The translations under genes were made by a program, and so were the position numbers. From Sunxiuqinia indica (GTDB lineage: Bacteria > Bacteroidota > Bacteroidia > Bacteroidales > Prolixibacteraceae), in the NCBI RefSeq assembly GCF_009847015.1, contig NZ_WVEM01000001.1:496001-560000 (forward strand): a stretch of DNA of 64,000 bases. Reading direction: 5' to 3'. Every line of letters starts with the position of its first letter. Position 1 is the stretch's first letter. Below are positions 1-8,296 of this stretch, piece after piece. The notes beneath the pieces are model-generated. The model saw nothing but the letters and a program-made list of their open reading frames with translations. It did no database searches and was not told where the DNA came from.

Positions 1-1032
1 CTTATAAACTGTCTGCTCTTCGTATTTATCGCCAGGAGCAAGTTCGGTAGAAGGGAAATTATCATGGTTTGGAGCGTCAGGATAGTGCTGTGTTTCCAAT
101 GCGACTCCTGCATATTTTCCAAATTTCTTTTTACCATCAATTGTTAGCTCTGGTATCCAATAGCCGGTATAAACCTGCATGCCGGGTTGGGTGGTGTACA
201 CTTCCAGCTGACGTCCGCTTTTAGGCTCCTTTAGTCGGCCTGCAAATACAAACTTACCTTCTTCATTGTCCAGTACATAATTTAAGTCGTATCCATCAGG
301 AAGACTGTCAATGTCTTGTCCCAGTTTTTTGTTCGATGTAAAATCAAATGCTGTTCCTTCAACCGGAACAATATTGCCCGTTGGAATCAGATCTTTGCCT
401 TCCGTTATTTTGTTCGCATTTAACTCCAACTCATGATTTTTAATATCCTCTTTTCCTCCGGTAAGATTGAAATAGGAGTGGTTGGTTAAATTCACAATCG
501 TCTTTTTATCCGTCTCCGCTTCATATTTTATTGACAATTCATTGTCGTTATTCAACGAATAGGTACAAGTGGTTTTCAAGGTGCCGGGATAACCTTCTTC
601 GCCATCAGCGCTGGTGTACGAAAGTTTTACGCCAACCTCATCCTTGTTTTCAAAAGTTTCAGCCGTCCACTGTTTTTTGTCGAATCCTTCCAATCCGCCA
701 TGTAAATGATTTGGGCCATTATTAATTGCTCCGGAGTATTCAACGCCGTCAATCGAATATTTTCCATTGGCGATGCGGTTTCCATGACGTCCGATTAGGG
801 CTCCAAAATAGGGATAGTTGCCCAGATATTCGTTACTTAAATAACCCTCCAGCGTATCAAAACCACACACAATATTGGTTAGGTTTCCTGCCTTATCCGG
901 CGTTTTTACAGAGGTAATTATTGCTCCGTAGTTGGTGATATTAATCTCAACATTGTTGTCATTACTCAATGTGAAAAGTTCGGCTTGATCTCCACTTGGT
1001 AGATTTCCAAATGATTTACTGGTTAATTTCAT
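1..1032 (-). CDS. galM: aldose 1-epimerase (mutarotase), C-terminus beyond window
   Basis: Converts beta-D-galactose to the alpha anomer used by galactokinase, the first step of the Leloir pathway. The minus-strand frame is open from the ATG at 1032 to the window edge (344 codons), so the stop codon and last few residues lie outside. Family motifs are in order: an NHLHGG segment near residue 88, NLTNHSYFNL near residue 160 with the catalytic histidine, and a GVALETQHYPDAPN segment with the catalytic glutamate near the end. No signal peptide is visible, so it is probably cytoplasmic. It is divergent from the GntR regulator and shares a 134-bp control region with it, which ties it to the gal operon on the other strand. 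Confidence 0.93.
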   Translation of the reverse strand, partial: MKLTSKSFGNLPSGDQAELFTLSNDNNVEINITNYGAIITSVKTPDKAGNLTNIVCGFDTLEGYLSNEYLGNYPYFGALIGRHGNRIANGKYSIDGVEYSGAINNGPNHLHGGLEGFDKKQWTAETFENKDEVGVKLSYTSADGEEGYPGTLKTTCTYSLNNDNELSIKYEAETDKKTIVNLTNHSYFNLTGGKEDIKNHELELNANKITEGKDLIPTGNIVPVEGTAFDFTSNKKLGQDIDSLPDGYDLNYVLDNEEGKFVFAGRLKEPKSGRQLEVYTTQPGMQVYTGYWIPELTIDGKKKFGKYAGVALETQHYPDAPNHDNFPSTELAPGDKYEEQTVYK

Positions 1033-1069
1033 TCGCTTATTATTTAGATTTACAGATTAACATAGAGTA

Positions 1070-1077
1070 CAAATTTA
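1070..1077 (-). promoter_or_regulatory. candidate galM -7 box
   Basis: Read on the minus strand this is TAAATTTG, a full match to the Bacteroidota -7 consensus TAnnTTTG, 38 bp ahead of the galM start. I see no clear -33 TTTG; the expected place is occupied by the ACTGGT repeat at 1090-1107. The match is by eye only. Confidence 0.5.
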
Positions 1078-1089
1078 ATAAATGAAACG

Positions 1090-1107
1090 TACTGGTAGGT
1101 ACTGGTT
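1090..1107. promoter_or_regulatory. candidate gal operator 1
   Basis: Contains ACTGGTAGGTACTGGT, two ACTGGT half-sites exactly 10 bp apart (one helical turn). The same arrangement occurs inverted at 2224-2242 before galT. The site covers the -33 zone of both divergent promoters (galM leftwards, gntR rightwards), a position suited to repression. The adjacent GntR-family regulator is the obvious ligand. The repeat is seen directly; its binding role is inferred. Confidence 0.6.
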
Positions 1108-1137
1108 GTTTAAATTTCAATAAAAATTGTAATTTTG
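1105..1137 (+). promoter_or_regulatory. candidate gntR promoter
   Basis: TTG at 1106-1108 and TAATTTTG at 1130-1137 (fits TAnnTTTG), 21 bp apart, about 30 bp ahead of the gntR start. The -33 element touches the ACTGGT repeat, so the regulator may repress itself. Confidence 0.5.
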
Positions 1138-1166
1138 AAATTCTTAGCCAAATAAAAATCAAGATT

Positions 1167-2165
1167 GTGAAAAATATTCAGATTGACGACACTCTTGGTA
1201 TTCCAAAATACCGACAAATTATTAATTCTATTTATCAAGGCATTCTCAGTGGGAATTTAAAAGTTGGCGATAAAATTCCTTCATTAAATCAAATATGTGT
1301 CGAATTTGAGCTGTCACGCGATACCGTTATGGTCGCTTTCAACGAGTTAAAAGCCAAAGGGATTATTAATTCTATTCCAGGTAAAGGCTACTACATCAAT
1401 AGTACAGAGGTGAATGTTGACCAACGAATTTTTTTGTTGTTTGACGAGTTGAATGCGTTTAAAGAAGATGTTTACACTTCGTTTTTAAATAGTTTGGATA
1501 CGAAATCAAACGTTGATATTTATTTCCATCATTTTAATTTTCAGGTTTTTAAAGATTTAATTTCCGAGGCTGCGGGCAATTATACCTCGTATGTGATTAT
1601 GCCCGCTACTTTCGATCAAACGTCCGATATTATTTCAATTTTACCTAAGGATAACGTTTATATTCTGGATCGTAAAAAGGAAGATTTGTCCGACTACCCG
1701 GTTATTTATCAGGATTTTGAAGGTGATGTATTCCGGGCTCTGGAAAATGGAAAAGACTTACTTGAAAAATACCGAAAACTCGTTATGGTTTTTCCTGGTG
1801 GCAAAGAGCCTGAAGGAAGGATGATTGGATTTGAAAAATTCTGTAAGAAAAACAAGATGAAATATGAAGTTGTTCGAAGTTTGATTGATCGGACGATTGA
1901 GAAGGGAGAAGCCTATTTTGTTCCGTCAGACCGGAATTTGGTTAAGTTGGTGAAAATGGCCGATGCTAATTGTTTTAAACTAGGTGAAGATTTTGGTATT
2001 GTTTCTTTTAATGATACGATGTTGAAGGAAGTCGTTGCCGGTGGAATTACAACCATATCAACCGACTTTCAGTTAATGGGACAAAATCTGGCCAAAATGA
2101 TATCAGACCGGTCTAAGTCTCAAATAAGTAATCCCGCACAGTTAATCCGTAGAAAGTCTCTGTAA
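1167..2165 (+). CDS. GntR-family transcriptional regulator of the galactose locus
   Basis: DNA-binding regulator of 332 residues. Residues about 10-78 are a GntR-type winged helix, recognised by LGIPKYRQI at the start, GDKIPSLNQI, a recognition helix around LSRDTVMVAFNEL, and GIINSIPGKGYYI in the wing. The rest (about 85-330) resembles a LacI/periplasmic-binding-type sugar sensor domain, an architecture found in Bacteroidota GntR regulators. The start is a GTG at 1167; no in-frame ATG precedes the winged helix. It sits between galM and galT, and the ACTGGT repeats on both sides are its likely operators. The inducer is probably a galactose pathway sugar, but nothing in the sequence shows which. 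Confidence 0.88.
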   Translation: MKNIQIDDTLGIPKYRQIINSIYQGILSGNLKVGDKIPSLNQICVEFELSRDTVMVAFNELKAKGIINSIPGKGYYINSTEVNVDQRIFLLFDELNAFKEDVYTSFLNSLDTKSNVDIYFHHFNFQVFKDLISEAAGNYTSYVIMPATFDQTSDIISILPKDNVYILDRKKEDLSDYPVIYQDFEGDVFRALENGKDLLEKYRKLVMVFPGGKEPEGRMIGFEKFCKKNKMKYEVVRSLIDRTIEKGEAYFVPSDRNLVKLVKMADANCFKLGEDFGIVSFNDTMLKEVVAGGITTISTDFQLMGQNLAKMISDRSKSQISNPAQLIRRKSL

Positions 2166-2214
2166 TATGTTTTATAGCATGTGTATTTAAGGAAATACAA
2201 GAAGCAATATTCTA

Positions 2215-2222
2215 TAATTTTG
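2215..2222 (+). promoter_or_regulatory. candidate galT -7 box
   Basis: TAATTTTG, a full match to TAnnTTTG, ending 2 bp before the second ACTGGT repeat and 37 bp before the galT ATG. No convincing -33 TTTG is visible. It suggests that galT-galK-gluP have their own promoter beside read-through from gntR. Confidence 0.5.
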
Positions 2223-2223
2223 C

Positions 2224-2242
2224 CTACCAGTACCCACCAGTT
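2224..2242. promoter_or_regulatory. candidate gal operator 2
   Basis: ACCAGT at 2226-2231 and at 2236-2241, the inverse complement of the site at 1091-1106 with one base differing in the 4-bp spacer. It lies immediately downstream of the galT -7 box, over the expected transcription start, a classic repressor position. Confidence 0.6.
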
Positions 2243-2258
2243 GGAAAAAGTAAGAAAT

Positions 2259-3314
2259 ATGAAAAAATTTAATAGTCTGGATCACCCGCATAAGCGGTTA
2301 AACCCTCTAACAAACGACTGGGTGTTGGTTTCGCCCCATCGTTCGAAAAGACCCTGGCAAGGGCAAGTTGAGAAAGCAACAGTTGACGAACGCCCTAAAT
2401 ATGATCCCTCTTGCTATCTGTGTGCAGGGAACGAAAGGGCAGGAGGTCATAAAAATCCTGATTACAAAGGCACTTTTGTTTTTACCAACGATTTTAGTGC
2501 ATTGCTAACCGATTCACCCGAAGGCGGTGTTGATGAAGGCAGCCTTTTTCAGGCAAAAAGCGAAACCGGCATTTGTAAAGTCATTTGTTTTAGTGACAAT
2601 CATAGTTTGACGATTCCAGAGATGGAAGTAGCGGATATTCGCAAAGTAGTTGATGTTTGGTGTGAGCAGTTTGATGAGCTGGGCAGCACTGATTTTATAA
2701 ACTATGTACAGATCTTTGAAAACAAAGGATCTATTATGGGGTGTTCCAATCCTCATCCACATGGGCAAGTTTGGTCTTCGTCAACCGTTCCGGTTGAACC
2801 GGATAAAGAGTCGGTAACGCAAAAGGCCTATTTTGAGAAAAATGGAAATACTCTTTTAGGAGATTATCTGAAAGCTGAATTGGAAAAGAAAGAGCGGCTG
2901 CTAGCTGAAAATGATCATTTTGTGGCACTGGTTCCTTATTGGGCCGTCTGGCCATTTGAGACAATGATCATCAGTCGTCGGGCGGTTCAAAATATTCTTC
3001 AGTTAACCGATGAAGAAAAAGATGGCTTAGCGGATATTTATAAGCAACTTACTGTGAAGTACGATAATTTATTTGAGACTTCGTTTGCCTATTCAGCCGG
3101 ACTACATCAGGCACCAACCGACGGCAAAGATTACCCGGAGTGGCACTTGCACATGCATTTTTATCCACCCTTATTGCGTTCGGCGACAGTGAAAAAATTT
3201 ATGGTGGGCTACGAAATGCTTGCTACACCACAACGAGATATTACAGCAGAACAGGCAGCTCAACGATTACGTGATTTATCTGATATACATTATAAAAAAC
3301 AAATTAATAAATAG
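2259..3314 (+). CDS. galT: galactose-1-phosphate uridylyltransferase
   Basis: Exchanges UMP between UDP-glucose and galactose-1-phosphate in the Leloir pathway. The 351-residue protein carries the catalytic HPHGQ at residues 166-170 (HxHxQ of the HIT superfamily), a CYLC zinc-binding pair at residues 52-55, and GNERAGG after it. The frame stays open upstream to 2181, but those 26 codons run through the -7 box and the operator and look non-coding, so I take the ATG at 2259 ([10 protein letters not shown]). galK follows after 16 bp, so the two are co-transcribed. Full length for the family. Confidence 0.95.
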   Translation: MKKFNSLDHPHKRLNPLTNDWVLVSPHRSKRPWQGQVEKATVDERPKYDPSCYLCAGNERAGGHKNPDYKGTFVFTNDFSALLTDSPEGGVDEGSLFQAKSETGICKVICFSDNHSLTIPEMEVADIRKVVDVWCEQFDELGSTDFINYVQIFENKGSIMGCSNPHPHGQVWSSSTVPVEPDKESVTQKAYFEKNGNTLLGDYLKAELEKKERLLAENDHFVALVPYWAVWPFETMIISRRAVQNILQLTDEEKDGLADIYKQLTVKYDNLFETSFAYSAGLHQAPTDGKDYPEWHLHMHFYPPLLRSATVKKFMVGYEMLATPQRDITAEQAAQRLRDLSDIHYKKQINK

Positions 3315-3330
3315 AAAATCTTACAGACTT

Positions 3331-4620
3331 ATGACAAAAATTAATCAATTAATTGAGAAAATAGATGGTGGAAATAATCCATTATTTCAGGAATTATACG
3401 GAACCGACAAATCAACGCTAACTGCACAAGCTGCCCGCTATGCGAGCTTGATGAGTGAATTTGAGAAGACATATGGTTCCGATGATGTTGATCTGTTCAG
3501 TTCTCCCGGGCGTACCGAAATTGGTGGAAACCACACCGATCATAACTACGGTCGAGTATTAGCAGGTGCAGTCAATTTGGACATGGCAGCTGTTGCAGCT
3601 AAAAACGGTAGCAATACCGTTCGGATTAAATCAGTCGGATATCCTGAATTTCAGGTTGATCTTTCAGATTTAAGTATTGACGAGTCACAGTTTTATACTT
3701 CATCTTCATTAGTAAAAGGTATTTGTGCCCGCATGAAAGAAGTGGGATACGAAATTGGCGGTTTCGATGCCTGTATTGATGGACGCGTGCCAAAAGGTTC
3801 CGGACTGAGTTCATCTGCTTCATTTGAAGTATTGGTGGGAGCTATTGTCAATAATCTGTTTAACGACGGAAAAATGGGCGGTGTCGAAAATGCAATCATC
3901 GGACAGTGGGCCGAAAATAATTATTTCGGAAAACCTTGTGGTTTGATGGATCAGACAGCATGCTCGGTTGGTGGCTTAATTACCATCGATTTTAAAGACC
4001 CTTCGAAACCAATTGTAAAAGAGGTGGACTTTGATTTTGTTTCTACCGGCTTTTCATTGGTCATTACCGATGTTGGTGGCGGTCATGATGATCCTGCTTC
4101 TCAAGCTGAATACGCTTCATTACCAACTGAGATGAAAGCTGTTGCCGCGGAACTTGGAGCAGAAGTGCTGCGCGAAGTTACACTGGAACAAATCGTAGAT
4201 AAAATTCCTGAAATTCGTAAAAAAACAGGTGATCGTGCTATTCTTCGGGCTTACCACTTCCAAGGCGATAATCAACGTGTCGTAGATCAGGTAGCCGCAT
4301 TGGAAAGCAATGATTTCGAAGCATTTCTGAAAATGGTCGTGGAATCGGGCTATAGCTCATACATGTACAATCAAAACATTTTTGACGTTGTTCATAAAGA
4401 CGATCAAGTGGTGTCCTTAGGTTTGGCTATGAGCGAAATGGTGCTGAAAGGCTCAGGAGCATGGCGTGTTCACGGTGGTGGATTTGGTGGAACTATTCAG
4501 GCTTTTGTACCGCAAGATAAACTGGATGAGTACGTTAAAACGCTGGAGCATATTTATGGCAAAGGAAAATGTCATACCTTGTTCATCCGTGCTAAAGGAT
4601 CAGTTAAGCTAGAACTCTAG
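3331..4620 (+). CDS. galK: galactokinase
   Basis: Phosphorylates galactose at C1 with ATP. It has the galactokinase signature SPGRTEIGGNHTDHN at about residues 58-72, the GHMP ATP-binding loop KGSGLSSSASFE near 155-166, and the C-terminal GHMP motif GGGFGGTIQAF. With 429 residues it is of usual length. The frame is open 37 codons upstream into galT, but MTKINQLIEK at 3331 is the natural start after a 16-bp gap. Third gene of the gal operon; the sugar transporter follows 30 bp downstream. Confidence 0.95.
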   Translation: MTKINQLIEKIDGGNNPLFQELYGTDKSTLTAQAARYASLMSEFEKTYGSDDVDLFSSPGRTEIGGNHTDHNYGRVLAGAVNLDMAAVAAKNGSNTVRIKSVGYPEFQVDLSDLSIDESQFYTSSSLVKGICARMKEVGYEIGGFDACIDGRVPKGSGLSSSASFEVLVGAIVNNLFNDGKMGGVENAIIGQWAENNYFGKPCGLMDQTACSVGGLITIDFKDPSKPIVKEVDFDFVSTGFSLVITDVGGGHDDPASQAEYASLPTEMKAVAAELGAEVLREVTLEQIVDKIPEIRKKTGDRAILRAYHFQGDNQRVVDQVAALESNDFEAFLKMVVESGYSSYMYNQNIFDVVHKDDQVVSLGLAMSEMVLKGSGAWRVHGGGFGGTIQAFVPQDKLDEYVKTLEHIYGKGKCHTLFIRAKGSVKLEL

Positions 4621-4650
4621 TCAGTAGAACTAACTCTAAAACTATACAAA

Positions 4651-5859
4651 ATGAGTAAAAACAAGTATTTGTTTCCATTGATAGTCATGTCGGCCTTATT
4701 CTTTATGATCGGCTTTATGACTACCATGAACAACTCGATGATTGACTTTCTGAAAGAGGCTTTTAGATTGGATTCGCTTCCAAATGGTAAGGTATTGAAG
4801 CAATTGCCAAATTCGTTTTTTTACGGAATCTATGCCTTGTCTATTCCCATCGGTTTCCTAATTCACCGGATTGGTTATAAAAAAGGGGTGTTGTTGGGAG
4901 TCGGTTTATTAACTATCGGGGTTTTAATGTGTATTCCACTCGTCGCAATTGGATATATTCCATTTCTTTTTGGAGTAGCCGTTTTTGCATTCGGTATCGT
5001 TATTTTACAAGTGGTTGCTAACCCTTATGTGAATGCACTCGGACCAGAAAAAACAGCTGCCAGTCGTTTGACCTTGGCTAACTTCTTAAATTCGGTTGCA
5101 ACAGTTATTGCTCCCATTTTTGTTTCGTTGCTGATTATTTCGGATACAGGTGCAATGGAACCTACTCAAGTACAAAAGCCATTTATTGTGCTCGCTGTCA
5201 TTGCTGCGGTAATTCTCGTGCTTCTTTTCTTTATGAAACTTCCTGAAATTGAAGATGAAGATAAAGACATGGCTGTGAAGCCAAAGAAATACAAGTCGAG
5301 TGCATTTAAATATACACATGTTTGGTTAGGATCATTGGCTATTTTCTTTTACATGGGAGTAGAAATTGGCATCCCTAGTTTCTTTGCAGATTATACGAGA
5401 GAGTTGGGACTTAACCTGACAGTTGTTGAGCGTACCGATTGGCTGAAATACTATTGGGGAGGCTTAATGGTTGGACGACTTGCCGGTATTTTTATTCTAC
5501 GGAAATTTACGGCACGTCAAATTCTTTCTCTTTGTGCCATTGGTGGTGCAATCTTTGTTGGTTCTTCACTTGTGCTTGGAGCAAATGCTTCACAAATCGC
5601 TCTGGTATTGTTCTTAGGAACCGGATTGTTCCATTCAATTATGTGGCCAACAATCTACAGTCTTGCTTTAGAAGATTTGGGACCGCACGCCAAGGTGGCT
5701 TCAGGTGTCATCTCAACTTCAGTTATCGGTGCTGCAGTTCTTACTCCAATGATGGGGGCAATACAGGATAATCTGGGATTGGTTGCTGCGGTTAGTACAA
5801 TGTTTGTCTATTATACCTATCTGATTTTCTTTGCCACAAAAGGTTCGAAAATTAGATAA
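4651..5859 (+). CDS. gluP: sugar:cation symporter of the MFS (glucose/galactose type)
   Basis: Inner-membrane importer of 402 residues with about 12 hydrophobic segments. The N-terminus (SALFFMIGFMTTMNNSMID) and the mid-helix pattern LQVVANPYVNALGPEK are typical of the fucose-galactose-glucose:H+ symporter branch (FucP/GluP). The position at the end of the gal operon indicates galactose and possibly glucose as substrate. The terminator at 5882-5916 ends the operon. Substrate choice is inferred from context. Confidence 0.88.
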   Translation: MSKNKYLFPLIVMSALFFMIGFMTTMNNSMIDFLKEAFRLDSLPNGKVLKQLPNSFFYGIYALSIPIGFLIHRIGYKKGVLLGVGLLTIGVLMCIPLVAIGYIPFLFGVAVFAFGIVILQVVANPYVNALGPEKTAASRLTLANFLNSVATVIAPIFVSLLIISDTGAMEPTQVQKPFIVLAVIAAVILVLLFFMKLPEIEDEDKDMAVKPKKYKSSAFKYTHVWLGSLAIFFYMGVEIGIPSFFADYTRELGLNLTVVERTDWLKYYWGGLMVGRLAGIFILRKFTARQILSLCAIGGAIFVGSSLVLGANASQIALVLFLGTGLFHSIMWPTIYSLALEDLGPHAKVASGVISTSVIGAAVLTPMMGAIQDNLGLVAAVSTMFVYYTYLIFFATKGSKIR

Positions 5860-5881
5860 TACATACTACTCAATTAGGATG

Positions 5882-5916
5882 AAGGTCGGCAATTTAATTG
5901 CTGACCTTTTCTTTTT
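5882..5916 (+). terminator. terminator of the gal operon
   Basis: AAGGTCGGCAAT and ATTGCTGACCTT form a 12-bp stem (one G.T pair) around a 3-base loop, followed by a T-rich tail. It lies 22 bp after the gluP stop. Confidence 0.85.
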
Positions 5917-6021
5917 AATGAACTATTTACCCCCGCGCCAATCTTTTCGCATTTACTCTCTCATTGGTCTTGACTTTTTAATAAAAATGATAACTTGCCT
6001 TGCTATAAATAGGTGCAATTT

Positions 6022-6930
6022 ATGTATGACATAATAGGTGATATACATGGGCAGGCAAGCATGTTAAAAGATCTGCTCAAATCGATGGGATATAAGGTGC
6101 AAAAAGGAGTTTACAAGCACGAATCACGAAAGGCTGTTTTTTTAGGCGACTTTATAAACCGCGGGCCAGAAATTCTGGAAACCGTAAGAACAGTGAGAGC
6201 AATGGTTGAAACTGGTAATGCCCTGGCAATCCTGGGAAATCACGAGTTAAATGCAATTATTTTTGAATTGAAAGATAAGGCAGGAAAACCCTTGTTTAAG
6301 CGATTGCTGAAATACCGCATGCCGTTGACCCAAACATTCAAAGAATTTGTTCATATTCCAGACGAATACAAAAGTCATATCAAATGGATGCGCACCCTTC
6401 CCATGTTTTTGGAATTGGATGGTATTCGGATCGTACATGCGTGTTGGGATGAGCAGAGCATCGAAATTGTGAGGAATAATTATACCGAGGGAAGATTGAA
6501 AAAGAGCGTACTCAAGCAGATTAGTAAAAATAGTAATGAAGTGTCGAAAGCCTTTTGGCAAACCTGCAAGGGGGTTGACTTTAAACTTCCGAATGATTTA
6601 TTAGTTTACGACGAAACAGGACAGGCTCATCGAAGATTTCGAACCAAATGGTGGTTAAACCCAAAAGGGATGAAATTCCAGGATCTTTCGCTGGAGAGCC
6701 GATTTGATTTACCGGCATATACCATTCCACCCGAAATTAGCGGAGAACGTATTCCCTATGGAGAAGATGAGCCAATCGTATTTTTTGGTCACTATTGTCT
6801 GAAAAATGGCGATAATATTTTTACTCCGAACCTTTGTTGTTTAGATTCCTGTGTGAGTCGTAAGGGGAAATTAGCTGCTTATCGGTGGTCAGGAGAAAAA
6901 AAATTGATTCCCGAAAATATTGTGAAATAG
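6022..6930 (+). CDS. PrpE/ApaH-like metallophosphatase
   Basis: Calcineurin-type phosphatase of 302 residues. Metal-binding motifs are GDIHGQ (residues 5-10), GDFINRGPE (near 40) and GNHE (near 72); later histidines at IVHACWDE and FFGHYCL complete the site. This set is typical of the PrpE/ApaH group that cleaves diadenosine polyphosphates or protein phosphoesters; the substrate cannot be told from sequence. A GTG at 6013 is possible, but ATG 6022 (MYDIIGDIHG) puts the first motif in the usual place. Monocistronic, with its own gap after the gal terminator. Confidence 0.82.
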   Translation: MYDIIGDIHGQASMLKDLLKSMGYKVQKGVYKHESRKAVFLGDFINRGPEILETVRTVRAMVETGNALAILGNHELNAIIFELKDKAGKPLFKRLLKYRMPLTQTFKEFVHIPDEYKSHIKWMRTLPMFLELDGIRIVHACWDEQSIEIVRNNYTEGRLKKSVLKQISKNSNEVSKAFWQTCKGVDFKLPNDLLVYDETGQAHRRFRTKWWLNPKGMKFQDLSLESRFDLPAYTIPPEISGERIPYGEDEPIVFFGHYCLKNGDNIFTPNLCCLDSCVSRKGKLAAYRWSGEKKLIPENIVK

Positions 6931-7034
6931 TCGATATTGTTGATAGTATATTGAAAACTAGATGGCTAAATTTTTATCGAAAATCAGTTCGAATAGTAAT
7001 TCTAAATTTGGGATGATTTTTTTAATGTTTCCTA

Positions 7035-7064
7035 TTGCAGAGAAAAAAAGAAAGTATATATTTG
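7035..7064 (+). promoter_or_regulatory. promoter of the tRNA-Asp genes
   Basis: TTG at 7035-7037 and TATATTTG at 7057-7064, exactly 19 bp apart, fit the Bacteroidota consensus TTTG-N19-TAnnTTTG. They lie 45 bp before the first tRNA. Confidence 0.7.
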
Positions 7065-7109
7065 CAGAGCCTTTTGAAAATAGCATTTCACAAGGGTTTT
7101 AGAGAAAAA

Positions 7110-7183
7110 GGTGGCGTAGTTCAGTTGGTTAGAATATCGGCCTGTCACGCCGAGGGTCGCGAGTTCGAGTCTCGTCGTCACCG
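7110..7183 (+). tRNA. tRNA-Asp (anticodon GTC), copy 1
   Basis: The 74-base sequence folds as a cloverleaf: acceptor GGTGGCG pairs with CGTCACC (one G.T), the anticodon arm is CGGCC-TGTCACG-CCG in outline with GTC as anticodon, and the T arm contains GTTCGAGTC. The discriminator base is G and CCA is not encoded. It is identical to the second copy 148 bp downstream. Confidence 0.96.
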
Positions 7184-7257
7184 CAAGAAAAAGTTCTAAA
7201 ATTATTAAAATGACATTTCAAAGTGAATGAATTTCGGTTCAAACATTTCGAGAAAAA

Positions 7258-7331
7258 GGTGGCGTAGTTCAGTTGGTTAGAATATCGGCCTGTCACGCCG
7301 AGGGTCGCGAGTTCGAGTCTCGTCGTCACCG
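7258..7331 (+). tRNA. tRNA-Asp (anticodon GTC), copy 2
   Basis: Same sequence as the copy at 7110-7183, also preceded by GAGAAAAA, so a tandem duplication is likely. The two are probably one transcript ending at the hairpin at 7339-7367. Confidence 0.96.
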
Positions 7332-7338
7332 CATTTTA

Positions 7339-7367
7339 AAGCTGCTCAAATCGAGTAGCTTTTTTTG
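7339..7367 (+). terminator. terminator after tRNA-Asp genes
   Basis: AAGCTGCTC and GAGTAGCTT pair around AAATC, with one G.T, followed by a run of T. Starts 8 bp after the second tRNA. Confidence 0.85.
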
Positions 7368-7492
7368 TGTCACCTTTTTTGTGTTATGTTTATTGGATCA
7401 CATTAAAAAGTAGGTGGAGAACAAATTAATTTGATCTTTGTGTTTTTATTTTTTGATGTCAAATGAATTCACACCATAGTCAATAAAAAGCA

Positions 7493-7609
7493 TTGGTGGA
7501 AGCCCTTCTACCCAAAAAATTAGTTCAATATTTTGAGGTAACCAACGTAGAGATTGCAGATGATTCTTTAATCTTCTCAAAAATGAAACAACTGAAAGAC
7601 AAAGAATAA
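7493..7609 (+). pseudogene. transposase N-terminal fragment (decayed)
   Basis: A 38-codon open stretch reads LVEALLPKKLVQYFEVTN and continues to KMKQLKDKE before a stop. The pattern 'EALLPK.LVQYFEVT' resembles the N-terminal domain of small Bacteroidota transposases (ISAon1-type), but only this fragment remains and no catalytic part follows. The rest of 7368-7739 has no other gene. Identification is by pattern memory and is moderate at best. Confidence 0.4.
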
Positions 7610-7674
7610 AAGGAAAAGATTGAAAGCTTCAGACGACCAAAAGTATTTAATGAAGGTTCCTGGAACAAAAGTGT

Positions 7675-7706
7675 GAGTTTGTCCTGAGACGGGGAAGGAC
7701 AAACTC
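7675..7706. repeat. perfect 10-bp inverted repeat
   Basis: GAGTTTGTCC at 7675-7684 and GGACAAACTC at 7697-7706 with a 12-base G-rich loop. It stands between the transposase fragment and trmO, has no T-tract, and could be a remnant of the insertion element or a leader hairpin of trmO. Confidence 0.6.
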
Positions 7707-7739
7707 AAAATACGTTAACCATCTTTAATTTAAAACCCA

Positions 7740-8243
7740 ATGAGCAACGACTTTATAACGAAAAGCATAATTGTAAATTCCATTGGTGTGATTTATACGC
7801 CGCACACAACGATCGAAAATATGCCTATACAGCCAGTGGGTGCCGATGGAGTTAAAGGTGTGATTGAACTGAATCCCGATTTGACAGAAGGACTAGCAGA
7901 TCTTGACGGTTTTTCGCACTTAATTTTAATTTATCATCTACATGAAGTTGATGGTTTTAAACTAACGGTGAAGCCGTTTATGGACGATAAGATGCATGGT
8001 GTTTTTGCAACTCGCTCACCAAAACGCCCCAATGCCATTGGAATTTCAACAGTGAAACTAGTGCAGGTAACCGACAATAAGATTCATTTTGAAGGAGCTG
8101 ACATGCTCAATGAAACGCCACTGATTGACATCAAACCTTTTTTTAGACAAACCGACAACCGGACAGATGCGGTTTCGGGGTGGTTGGATGAGAAAGATGA
8201 GCGGAAAGCGCATAACCACCGATCAGACGACCGTTTTAAGTAA
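7740..8243 (+). CDS. trmO: tRNA (N6-threonylcarbamoyladenosine-37) N6-methyltransferase TrmO
   Basis: Adds a methyl group from SAM to t6A37 of tRNAs reading ACN codons. The 167-residue protein is a single TsaA/UPF0066 beta-barrel domain: SIGVIYTPH at the start, GVKGVIELNP, the LDGFSHLILIYHLH core, and the hallmark GVFATRSPKRPNAIGIS near residue 90. It is short, lacking the C-terminal extension of the E. coli enzyme, as is common for this family. Stand-alone gene, convergent with transaldolase. Confidence 0.9.
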   Translation: MSNDFITKSIIVNSIGVIYTPHTTIENMPIQPVGADGVKGVIELNPDLTEGLADLDGFSHLILIYHLHEVDGFKLTVKPFMDDKMHGVFATRSPKRPNAIGISTVKLVQVTDNKIHFEGADMLNETPLIDIKPFFRQTDNRTDAVSGWLDEKDERKAHNHRSDDRFK

Positions 8244-8296
8244 AAAAAACAGACCAATAGGTTGATCTGCTTTCCTCCATCTCTATGTTTTAAACA

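Noticed and set aside
2181-2258. N-terminal extension of galT
   Set aside because: It covers a -7 box and the operator repeat and has no homology-like pattern; ATG 2259 is preferred.
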